Below, piece by piece: positions 1 through 5,998 of a stretch of DNA of 8,800 nucleotides. The stretch spans positions 1-8,800 of the forward strand of contig SKHH01000044.1 in the NCBI GenBank assembly GCA_007117055.1. Direction: 5' to 3'. The position numbers and the translations under genes were made by a program. This stretch comes from Lishizhenia sp. Its GTDB lineage: Bacteria; Bacteroidota; Bacteroidia; Flavobacteriales_D; Crocinitomicaceae. The notes below the pieces were generated by a model, which was not told the DNA's origin, ran no database searches, and saw only the letters and a program-made list of their open reading frames with translations. Numbering within the stretch: the stretch's first letter is position 1; each line of letters opens with the position of its first letter.

Positions 1-1323
1 AGGGCCTCGATGAAATTCTATGCGGATTTTTTGATGAACAAAGGGTATAAAGTTACATACGTAGATGCGTCGGATTATCAAAATTTGCCTCAATTTTTCA
101 AACGCTGTTTTGATGGAGAGGAGGTAAAAAAAGTATGTTTTGTAGATCCAGTAGACTTCTTACTTTCTAAAAGAATAGAAAAAGCGGCAAAGCTTGCTAA
201 TTTGAATTTGGAGAAATATGAAAGCCCCCTATTTTTGAATACTTTATCCTTGAATGACGACCACTTAGGACCAGAAAAGGAGCACTATCGAATGGGGGAT
301 TTTTATAAAAAACAACGCCTTCATTTTGATATTTTAGTTCAGAACAATAAACCAATTGGTGGAGCGTGGAGCTTTGATAAAGAAAATAGGAAGTCGTTGC
401 CTAAAAGTTATACAGCTTCTTTTCCTAATTTTCCTGCGAAAAATCATTACGTAACACGGGCAAAAGAGTATGTTGAGAAACATTTTTCGAATCATCCGGG
501 AAGTACGGAGCATTTTTTATTTCCTATTACATTTGATGATGCACGTGAACTTCTAGAGAACTTTTTGAATTTCCGATTTCACGATTTTGGACCGTATCAA
601 GATGCGCTATCCGATTCACAGCCTTTTTTAAATCACAGCATGTTGAGCACAGCTATGAATATTGGTTTACTTCCACCGAGCTTCGTGGTTGATCGTGCTT
701 TGGAATACGCTGCGGAAAATGAAATTCCTTTATCCAGTTTAGAAGGCTTTATTCGACAAGTAATTGGTTGGAGGGAATTTGTGAGAGCAATGTATGAGCG
801 TCACGGTGTCAAGGCGAGAACAACAAATTTCTGGAAACATTCTCGCAAAATGTCAGCGTTACATTTTTCTCAAATTCAACCTTTACAAGCAGCACACGAA
901 AAAGCCTTGAAATACGGTTATACGCATCACATTGAACGATTGATGGTGTTGGGAAACTTCTTTTTATTGTCAGAAATTGATCCCGATGAGGTATATAATT
1001 ATTTCATGACCTACTATATGGATGCCTATGATTGGGTCATGGTACCTAATGTTTATGGTATGAGCCAATTTGCGGATGGTGGATTGTTAGCCACGAAGCC
1101 TTATATTAGCTCTTCCCGCTATTTACAGAAAATGGGAGCAAAAAAAGACCCCGAATGGAATGCCATTTGGGATGGATTATATTGGCGCTTTTTGTATAAA
1201 CATTTAGAATTTTTTAAAAGTAATCACCGTACACTTCCCATGACATTTCATTTCAATAGAATGAAAGAAGAAGTATTGAACAAACATTTATCACGTTCGA
1301 TAGCATTTCTTGGTGAGGAGTGA
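1..1323 (+). CDS. Cryptochrome/(6-4) photolyase family protein (FeS-BCP/CryPro type), 5' partial
   Basis: FAD-binding protein of the bacterial photolyase/cryptochrome branch typified by Agrobacterium PhrB, which repairs (6-4) photoproducts or senses light. The frame is open to the window edge, and the usual N-terminal antenna-domain strand is missing before the first in-window ATG at 10, so the true start lies upstream. Residue numbers count from that ATG. The helical FAD domain is clear: FGPYQDAL near 192, GWREFVR near 255, YGYTHHIER with the conserved His pair at 306-307, DAYDWVMVPNVYGMSQFADGG at 338-358, and LYWRF near 392. The first His matches the catalytic His of (6-4) photolyases. The protein has only two Cys, both in the N-terminal domain, and lacks the CxxC-containing segment that binds [4Fe-4S] in PhrB. 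It is followed by a hairpin and a convergent gene. The family call is firm; repair versus sensing is not decided by sequence. Confidence 0.9.
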   Translation, partial: RASMKFYADFLMNKGYKVTYVDASDYQNLPQFFKRCFDGEEVKKVCFVDPVDFLLSKRIEKAAKLANLNLEKYESPLFLNTLSLNDDHLGPEKEHYRMGDFYKKQRLHFDILVQNNKPIGGAWSFDKENRKSLPKSYTASFPNFPAKNHYVTRAKEYVEKHFSNHPGSTEHFLFPITFDDARELLENFLNFRFHDFGPYQDALSDSQPFLNHSMLSTAMNIGLLPPSFVVDRALEYAAENEIPLSSLEGFIRQVIGWREFVRAMYERHGVKARTTNFWKHSRKMSALHFSQIQPLQAAHEKALKYGYTHHIERLMVLGNFFLLSEIDPDEVYNYFMTYYMDAYDWVMVPNVYGMSQFADGGLLATKPYISSSRYLQKMGAKKDPEWNAIWDGLYWRFLYKHLEFFKSNHRTLPMTFHFNRMKEEVLNKHLSRSIAFLGEE

Positions 1324-1335
1324 AAAGTATAAATG

Positions 1336-1372
1336 AAGAGGGAAGCTGTCTAGCGACATGTGCCTCCCTCTT
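1336..1372. terminator. Hairpin between convergent genes, probable bidirectional terminator
   Basis: AAGAGGGA (1336-1343) pairs perfectly with TCCCTCTT (1365-1372). GC/GC and TGTC/GACA pairs continue the stem inward, with small internal mismatches, to a TAGC loop. It sits 12 nt past the photolyase stop and 39 nt past the stop of the opposing gene. No long U tract follows on the plus strand. On the minus strand the following bases are T-rich but interrupted. Terminator function is therefore inferred from position and stem strength. Confidence 0.55.
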
Positions 1373-1411
1373 ACTACTCGGTTTCTCTGATTTATGGTTG
1401 TGTAATGGGGT

Positions 1412-2680
1412 TTATTTTTTTACAAATTTCACCGACTCAATATTTTCATGTAATGTTTCAAAATGTACAAAGTAAAGTCCTTTTGGTATTCTATTCAATT
1501 CCAAAGTTAATATGTTACTACCAGGATTAAGACGTGTTGTTTGCTGAGCGATTTGTCTACCATAAGCATCCGTTAATGTATAGGTTGCCGATGTTTTTTC
1601 AGAGCTCCACTGAACAATTATCTCTGCATAATCTTCGGTTGGATTTGGAACAACATATGCTGTGTTTTCAAATCGCTTACAGTGCGAAGAAATAGGGCCA
1701 AACAGCTCATTTTCACCATCAAAGTCAAACTGATGTAACCTATAATAAACAATATCATTTCTACTATATTCTTCATCAATAAGAGAATAGGAAGTTGTAT
1801 GCGAAGTGTTTCCTTGTGCTTTTACCGTTCCTATTTCTGACCAATTGGAACCATCATGACTTTTTTGAACACTGAAATAGTCGCTATTAGATTCAGATGC
1901 GGTTTCCCAGTGAAGGGAGGATATTCCATTTTTACAAATAACACTAAAATCAGTGAGATCAACGGGTAAAGGAATATTTACTTCCTCATAATAAAATCGT
2001 GTATGAGGAATTCGTCCAGCTTGGCTTCCACCACTCAATTCACAAGCATCATCTGCTATATTAGCTCTCCTTTGCCATACAGCATCTGGTTTATTAATAA
2101 CATATACTTGACCTTGAAAAACTGGGTTTTGTGATGAGGTAAAACAGATTTCAACCAGAATGTTATCATCACCGTTCCAATGAAAGGGTGTATCAAATAC
2201 AAAGTCTTTCCAACCCGCACCATTCAACGTTGTTCCTGCTAAACTTGAGTTAAAGTAGACCTCTGTTCCTGTTTCGTCAAATCCATTTATGGTTGTGGTA
2301 TTTATGTGCTTTAGTTGTATTGTAAATTCTAAAAGGTTTAAGTTTGGAGAGTAGAATTCAGGGTTAATTACAGAAGGTATACAATAGATGCCCATTCTAT
2401 AAAATGTTCCGGGTTCTTCTGCGCCACTTGCATTTAAATCAGCCTTTGTTATGACGTAATTAGTCCGTGTTTTAGAACTTTCTGCATCAAAAGGGTTTTC
2501 TGTTGAACCAGAGCTTGTCAATGTTCCAGTACCTATTTGTATCCATGTTTGACCATAACATAAAGAAGTGAAATAAAACGTAAGTAAAATAAACACACCA
2601 TATAGCCCCAAATTTATAGCGTTTTTATTAAGGAAGAAAATAGCATTTCTCCCCCATAGTAAATGAGCGTTAGTATACAT
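1412..2680 (-). CDS. T9SS type A sorting domain-containing secreted protein
   Basis: A 422-aa protein exported by Sec and then through the type IX secretion system. The N-terminus has Arg11 and Lys19 followed by a hydrophobic stretch (about 24-40) and a likely cleavage site around CYGQ (41-44). Residues about 45-230 form a beta-rich domain of a kind common in Bacteroidota surface proteins (GTGT start, an ILVEICF strand after FHWNGDD), function unknown. Residues about 234-333 resemble the fibronectin-like module that often precedes sorting domains (LPVDLTDF, WETASESNSDYFSVQ, YYRLHQFDFDG). Residues 334-422 are a type A sorting domain (VPNP at 344-347, then DAYGR, GLYFVHF, and a VKFVKK end), which outer-membrane T9SS machinery recognises and removes. 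The ATG at 2680 is the only Met before the signal sequence; an in-frame TTG at residue 24 would lose the charged n-region. The role of the cargo itself is not recognisable. Confidence 0.88.
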   Translation of the reverse strand: MYTNAHLLWGRNAIFFLNKNAINLGLYGVFILLTFYFTSLCYGQTWIQIGTGTLTSSGSTENPFDAESSKTRTNYVITKADLNASGAEEPGTFYRMGIYCIPSVINPEFYSPNLNLLEFTIQLKHINTTTINGFDETGTEVYFNSSLAGTTLNGAGWKDFVFDTPFHWNGDDNILVEICFTSSQNPVFQGQVYVINKPDAVWQRRANIADDACELSGGSQAGRIPHTRFYYEEVNIPLPVDLTDFSVICKNGISSLHWETASESNSDYFSVQKSHDGSNWSEIGTVKAQGNTSHTTSYSLIDEEYSRNDIVYYRLHQFDFDGENELFGPISSHCKRFENTAYVVPNPTEDYAEIIVQWSSEKTSATYTLTDAYGRQIAQQTTRLNPGSNILTLELNRIPKGLYFVHFETLHENIESVKFVKK

Positions 2681-2704
2681 ATGAGTAAGTTCAATAATTC
2701 ACCG

Positions 2705-2712
2705 CAAACATA
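2705..2712 (-). promoter_or_regulatory. -7 element (TATGTTTG) for the T9SS cargo gene
   Basis: The minus strand reads TATGTTTG, an exact match to the Bacteroidota -7 consensus TAnnTTTG. It would start transcription near 2699, about 19 nt before the ATG at 2680. No clear TTG -33 box is visible. A 12-bp perfect palindrome (2722-2733) lies where the -33 region would be. Confidence 0.5.
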
Positions 2713-2721
2713 CTAATTATT

Positions 2722-2733
2722 TGTTAATTAACA
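2722..2733. repeat. 12-bp perfect palindrome TGTTAATTAACA
   Basis: TGTTAATTAACA is its own reverse complement. It lies 9 nt upstream of the -7 element of the T9SS cargo gene, so a dimeric repressor or activator could bind here. In AT-rich DNA such a palindrome can arise by chance; operator function is inference only. Confidence 0.3.
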
Positions 2734-2813
2734 CATTGTAATTATTTTTTTGAAAAGATTAGCTCTTGATGAAGTGCTAGTGATATACTTTTTACTAGAT
2801 TAAATGAGATCAG

Positions 2814-2826
2814 ATACACTGTGTAT
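2814..2826. repeat. Inverted repeat ATACAC-T-GTGTAT
   Basis: Two perfect 6-bp arms surround one central base, in the 178-bp gap between the VIT-like gene and the T9SS cargo gene. The 1-nt centre is too tight for a good RNA hairpin, and no U tract follows on the minus strand, so it looks more like a possible protein-binding site than a terminator for the VIT-like gene. No partner is identifiable. Confidence 0.25.
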
Positions 2827-2858
2827 TTATAGAAAATAATAGCATGCATTTACATTAA

Positions 2859-3335
2859 TCACTCCACAATTTGATTCACCCAAACTCCAATAAAATAAGT
2901 GACAACAATTACTAAGAAAGCAATGAATAAATGTTCAAAAATAACACCCCAAGTAGACTGCTCTTGTTTTTTTCCGATGATATAATTGTATACAACCATG
3001 ATTGCAGTCCCCCAAATAATATTAATGATTACAGCGGTTTTTAATTCTGCTAAAAATAGGGGGATCAAAAAAGTACTTGAAACCAAAAACTTAGCAAAAA
3101 ATGTAGTGAGTGTAGCTACCCATACTTCTTTTTTAGTGTGAACATTTTCGCTTTCTTCGGCAATATGAATACCTAGCGCATCAGACATGGCGTCTGCAAT
3201 AGCGATAGTTAAGATACTTGCAATTACTGCTACAGAGGAATGCGTGCCTGAATATACCCCTACCATTAAACCGATGGTTGTAATTACTCCAGAAGTTAAT
3301 CCGAAACTGAGTCCTACTTGTATGGAATGCTTCAA
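2859..3335 (-). CDS. Small VIT1/CCC1-like integral membrane protein
   Basis: A 158-aa membrane protein with about five predicted helices: residues 7-28, 33-56, 71-97, 99-122 and 127-154. Topology and the motif GLTSGVITTIGLMVG followed by AIADAMSDALGIHIAEESE resemble the VIT1/CCC1 family of Fe2+/Mn2+ transporters, which also have five helices. Unlike that family, the loop between helices 2 and 3 is only about 15 residues, so the cytoplasmic metal-binding helices are absent. The usual Asp in helix 1 and Met in helix 2 appear replaced, the latter by Asp. The start is TTG: the minus strand reads TAG TAT TTG AAG, so an in-frame stop two codons upstream excludes a longer protein, and there is no nearby ATG. 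It is divergent from the small lipoprotein gene. Family-level similarity is likely; metal transport is unproven. Confidence 0.6.
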   Translation of the reverse strand: MKHSIQVGLSFGLTSGVITTIGLMVGVYSGTHSSVAVIASILTIAIADAMSDALGIHIAEESENVHTKKEVWVATLTTFFAKFLVSSTFLIPLFLAELKTAVIINIIWGTAIMVVYNYIIGKKQEQSTWGVIFEHLFIAFLVIVVTYFIGVWVNQIVE

Positions 3336-3352
3336 ATACTATACGTTTTATA

Positions 3353-3360
3353 CAAATATA
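3353..3360 (-). promoter_or_regulatory. -7 element (TATATTTG) for the VIT-like gene
   Basis: The minus strand reads TATATTTG, an exact TAnnTTTG match. Transcription would start near 3346, leaving a leader of about 11 nt before the TTG start codon at 3335. This supports the TTG start. No convincing -33 TTG is seen at the usual distance. Confidence 0.5.
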
Positions 3361-3429
3361 CAGTTCTAATAGCATGAATTTTAGCCTACATGTGATTTTT
3401 TCTTAAAAGACCGTTTTATTCAAATTTAA

Positions 3430-3457
3430 TTGAGACTTGGTTTTTATTTTAGAATTG
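3430..3457 (+). promoter_or_regulatory. Candidate promoter for the small lipoprotein gene
   Basis: TTG at 3430-3432 and TAGAATTG at 3450-3457 (one mismatch to TAnnTTTG) are separated by 17 nt, within the range reported for Bacteroidota promoters. Transcription would start near 3463, about 27 nt before the ATG at 3491. Confidence 0.35.
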
Positions 3458-3490
3458 TTTTATTTTTATACCGTATTTAAAACCAAAATT

Positions 3491-3706
3491 ATGAAAACAA
3501 AAACGATGTTTTTGGTGGGTGCTTTAGGATTATTAGCGCTTACCTCATGCAAAAAGGATTGGGTGTGTGACTGTGCAATTACTGCCGGTGGACAAACGGC
3601 AAACACAAAAAACGAAATTAAAAATGTTTCGAAAAGTGATGCTGAAGAATGGTGTGATGGACAAGAAATGAATGCGTTTTACAGTTGTTCTTTAAGCGCA
3701 AAGTAA
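3491..3706 (+). CDS. Small cysteine-rich lipoprotein, function unknown
   Basis: A 71-aa protein with a lipoprotein signal: MKTK, a hydrophobic core, and lipobox LTSC with Cys20 as the lipidated residue, followed by Lys-Lys. The mature part is about 50 residues with four Cys (26, 28, 55, 66), in the pattern WVCDC near the start, then EEWCD and a C-terminal SC. This spacing could allow two disulfides in the periplasm or at the cell surface. It resembles short Bacteroidota lipoproteins that carry a C-x-C and two later Cys, none with a function known to me. The ATG at 3491 is chosen because it begins the signal peptide; an in-frame TTG at 3437 would add an 18-residue hydrophobic extension and lies upstream of the candidate -7 element. 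The gene is monocistronic and ends at a strong terminator. Confidence 0.75.
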   Translation: MKTKTMFLVGALGLLALTSCKKDWVCDCAITAGGQTANTKNEIKNVSKSDAEEWCDGQEMNAFYSCSLSAK

Positions 3707-3712
3707 TTCAAC

Positions 3713-3743
3713 AAAAAAGCGGATTCATAAAATCCGCTTTTTT
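3713..3743. terminator. Strong bidirectional rho-independent terminator
   Basis: AAAAAAGCGGATT (3713-3725) and AATCCGCTTTTTT (3731-3743) form a perfect 13-bp stem with a 5-nt loop (CATAA). The A and T runs flanking the GC core supply a U tract in both directions. It lies 6 nt after the lipoprotein stop and 3 nt beyond the stop of gldC, so it can end both convergent transcripts. Confidence 0.92.
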
Positions 3744-3746
3744 ATT

Positions 3747-4100
3747 TTATTCTGGTAAAATTTCCATTTTTTCTGCGAAGTGGTAACAATAGTCACGTAA
3801 ATCTTCACTAATGTTTTTTTCGCCTGTAGCTTTCTCAAATGTATCCGCCATGGTCACGAGCGTTTGATGAAAAAACTGTTTCATTTCTTCGATACTTAGG
3901 TCTTTTGTCCATAAATCAATTTTCATGGTGTTTTTATCCTTTGGATCCCACATAGAAAGGAACATTCCTCCCGCTTCTGAATTTTCTATACCTCCATCTT
4001 GAGCGGTCCAAAGCATTCTTACAGGAACATTGTTGGTGTTTGTTCCTACTTTAATACTTATTTCTGAGGTTTTTACGATTTTATCTTCTTTTTTTTCCAT
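3747..4100 (-). CDS. gldC: Gliding motility protein GldC
   Basis: GldC supports Bacteroidota gliding motility: in Flavobacterium johnsoniae it is encoded beside gldB, and its loss reduces but does not abolish gliding. The family signature is clear in this 117-aa protein: SEISIKVG, VRMLWTAQDGGIENSEAGG, LSMWDPKDKNTMKIDLWTKD, then MKQFFHQTLVTMADTFEKATG and YCYHFAEKMEI. It has no signal peptide or membrane helix, so it is probably cytoplasmic. The gldB stop TAA is followed directly by GTG then ATG, giving two possible starts: GTG at 4103 (no gap) or ATG at 4100 (3-nt gap). ATG is preferred. Either way the genes are so close that translational coupling is likely. Transcription should come from the gldB promoter and end at the 3713-3743 hairpin. 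Confidence 0.92.
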   Translation of the reverse strand: MEKKEDKIVKTSEISIKVGTNTNNVPVRMLWTAQDGGIENSEAGGMFLSMWDPKDKNTMKIDLWTKDLSIEEMKQFFHQTLVTMADTFEKATGEKNISEDLRDYCYHFAEKMEILPE

Positions 4101-4103
4101 CAC

Positions 4104-5111
4104 TTAATCTATTTCGTATGCTTGTAATATTTTATTGTAATTGATTTCCAACAATTCATACAAAGATATTTCTTTGTTTTGTTTCATGAACTGTTTTACC
4201 ATTTGAAAACCGAGAAATTGTCCCAATCGATCAGGTCCTTTTTCAGGTAGTCCTACTGTATAAGGCCCTTCGTTTAAAAAATTAGTTTTTTCACGTGGAT
4301 CATTTTTGAATAGTAACTCCTCTCGCACGATGTAATCCCAAAAAGCAAATTCATTTTTTGTAGCCCATTTTATATCTTCCTCGGAATAACGCAAAATGTA
4401 TGCATCATCTTGTTTCGGAAAACACGCTTTCAAGATATATAACACTTTTCCAGCTTGAATAATGTGACGGGCTAAACTCTCATCCATTTCCTCAAAAAGG
4501 TGCGCTTGAATCCAACTAAGAACAATGTCTCGAGGTAAAAATGAAATATTCATCGCATCTTTTTGCCATTGGTATAATTGATCAGAGGGAATGGATTTAA
4601 TCACTTCGTTTTCGGCACCTAGATAATTTTCTAGCCCCACTGTAATTAGGCTGTCTGAAACATTAATTGAACTGAACATCTTATTCATAAAAAGAACATG
4701 ATTTGGTAATGCTAAATCTGGAAAATGATAATTTAAATAACGAAAACCCAGAGTGGCTTTATCGTTTAAATCGGGGAGCAACTTGTACAATTGGGATTTC
4801 TCCTGTTCCAATTGTTGCACATAGTCGCTTTTGTAAAAAGAATAAAGCCCCATTGAAAAAAGTGTACTGTCTCTTTCTTGTAAATTCATACTGATTTCGT
4901 AAAGATAAAGTTCGTCCAGTATGTTTTTTAAATGGTTATGCGTCGAAGTAATAGCTGCTGAATCGGCACTGTTGATAAGTAAACTATCCGCATTTATAAA
5001 CTTCAAAGAAAGGTCTTTTTTTGGTAAATCAACATCCAATGGATTTTGTTTGCAGGCAATCAAAATAAAAATAATAGCGTTAAAGATGAAAAATCTATTT
5101 CCGAACTTCAT
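4104..5111 (-). CDS. gldB: Gliding motility lipoprotein GldB
   Basis: GldB is a cell-envelope lipoprotein required for gliding in F. johnsoniae. This 335-aa protein begins with MKFGNRFF, a hydrophobic stretch, and a lipobox LIAC with Cys20 as the lipidated residue. The body contains typical GldB features: LLPDLNDKATLGFRYLNYHFPD around 110-132, the LITVGLENYLGAEN segment near 155-168, and a C-terminal block with FLNEGPYTVGLPEKGPDRLGQFLGFQMVKQFM (about 281-312). This is close to the family's usual length. It is the first gene of a two-gene operon with gldC immediately downstream. The upstream gap to the divergent outer-membrane gene is only 40 bp, and its promoter overlaps that gene's start codon. 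Its exact molecular action in the motor or secretion machinery is not evident from sequence. Confidence 0.92.
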   Translation of the reverse strand: MKFGNRFFIFNAIIFILIACKQNPLDVDLPKKDLSLKFINADSLLINSADSAAITSTHNHLKNILDELYLYEISMNLQERDSTLFSMGLYSFYKSDYVQQLEQEKSQLYKLLPDLNDKATLGFRYLNYHFPDLALPNHVLFMNKMFSSINVSDSLITVGLENYLGAENEVIKSIPSDQLYQWQKDAMNISFLPRDIVLSWIQAHLFEEMDESLARHIIQAGKVLYILKACFPKQDDAYILRYSEEDIKWATKNEFAFWDYIVREELLFKNDPREKTNFLNEGPYTVGLPEKGPDRLGQFLGFQMVKQFMKQNKEISLYELLEINYNKILQAYEID

Positions 5112-5121
5112 GAATAATGTT

Positions 5122-5129
5122 TAATATTG
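5122..5129 (+). promoter_or_regulatory. Candidate -7 element (TAATATTG) for the beta-barrel gene
   Basis: TAATATTG differs by one base from TAnnTTTG and ends 22 nt before the ATG at 5152, giving a plausible leader of about 16 nt. There is no clear -33 TTG, and the position is chosen partly from its distance, so this is tentative. Confidence 0.3.
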
Positions 5130-5144
5130 CGTTTAGAAATAAAT

Positions 5145-5152
5145 CAAAAGTA
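5145..5152 (-). promoter_or_regulatory. -7 element (TACTTTTG) for gldB-gldC
   Basis: The minus strand reads TACTTTTG, an exact TAnnTTTG match. Transcription would begin near 5138, about 27 nt before the gldB ATG. The element overlaps the first base of the divergent gene's ATG (5152), so RNA polymerase at this site would cover the start region of the outer-membrane gene. Confidence 0.5.
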
Positions 5153-5976
5153 TGAAAAAGTTACTAATTTTAACCATAGCTGCTAGTACAGTATTTTTTT
5201 CTCATGCACAAGAAGATGGAGATGGGAAAAAATTGAAAGGAGGTTTGACACTCGGTACAGGACTAAATTTTAATAACCCTGAAACGAATCTTATTGCGGA
5301 AACCGGCGCAGGATTGGATTTTGTAATTGGAATGTTGGCTGATTATCAATTAAGTGATAATATTGCTATTACGTCTGGTTTGGAATTTGATTTTACTCGA
5401 TTCTCCTATACGTTTGCAAATAGTTTTCAAAATGGAGGGCCTCTTTTTGTAGAGTATTCAGATAAAGAGCTTTTGCGCAATGATCATGAAGGAGCTTCCG
5501 ATGGGATTTTTCGAGTAGATGAGCGAAGAACACGTGCAATTTATGCTACGATTCCAACGATGATTAAGTTTCAAACGAATTATATGGGATATGTTCGTTA
5601 TTTCGGAAGATTTGGTTTGAGAAATAGCTTCTTAATGCGTTCACGTGGTGACTTTGAAGGCGCTTTTATCAATCAAGAATTGGAATTTGAAGAAGGGGAG
5701 TTAGACGACATGCGTATGCCACGTGACATGAGTTTCTACAAGGGTGCTGCTGGTTTATCCTTAGGTGCTGAATGGAATTTTGCTGGAAGTACGGCTTTAG
5801 TTGGAGAGATTGGTTATTATTACGGTTTTACAGATGTTCACAGAACAGGTACACTTTTCGGAGATGATGATAAAAACTACTCTATGTTCCAGTTCAATCA
5901 ATCGTTGGAAAGAAATTATCGTACAGCAAGTTCACTGCCAGGTCAACTTTTATTAAAGATATCTGTTTTATTTTAA
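5152..5976 (+). CDS. Outer-membrane beta-barrel protein (PorT-like family)
   Basis: A 274-aa secreted protein with a Sec signal peptide (MKKLLILT, then a hydrophobic core and a likely SHA|Q cleavage near residue 19-20). The mature part is made of alternating amphipathic strands typical of small Bacteroidota beta-barrels: LKGGLTLGTGLNF, NIAITSGLEFDFTRFSY, YATIPTMIKFQTN, GYVRYFGRFGLRNSF, AAGLSLGAEWNF, LVGEIGYYYGFTD. It ends LLLKISVLF, with the terminal Phe expected of a barrel recognised by the BAM complex. Acidic loops (EFEEGELDD, GDDDKN) suit an extracellular or periplasmic face. It matches the PorT-like outer membrane beta-barrel pattern in general, but orthology to true T9SS PorT is not supported, so no symbol is given. 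It is divergent from gldB; nadE follows after 22 nt and may be cotranscribed. Confidence 0.75.
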   Translation: MKKLLILTIAASTVFFSHAQEDGDGKKLKGGLTLGTGLNFNNPETNLIAETGAGLDFVIGMLADYQLSDNIAITSGLEFDFTRFSYTFANSFQNGGPLFVEYSDKELLRNDHEGASDGIFRVDERRTRAIYATIPTMIKFQTNYMGYVRYFGRFGLRNSFLMRSRGDFEGAFINQELEFEEGELDDMRMPRDMSFYKGAAGLSLGAEWNFAGSTALVGEIGYYYGFTDVHRTGTLFGDDDKNYSMFQFNQSLERNYRTASSLPGQLLLKISVLF

Positions 5977-5998
5977 AAACAGTATAAAATAAGTTGGT

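Noticed and set aside
3181..3375. Overlapping open frames on both strands at 3181-3375 (-) and 3187-3369 (+)
   Set aside because: They overlap the VIT-like gene in other frames, have no recognisable domain, and their composition looks like out-of-frame translation of a membrane protein.
3437..3490. TTG at 3437 as an earlier start for the small lipoprotein
   Set aside because: It would put 18 hydrophobic residues ahead of a complete lipoprotein signal peptide that starts at ATG 3491.
4703..5124. Plus-strand open frames at 4703-4894 and 4921-5124
   Set aside because: They are antisense to gldB, show no family features, and have no promoter or terminator of their own.
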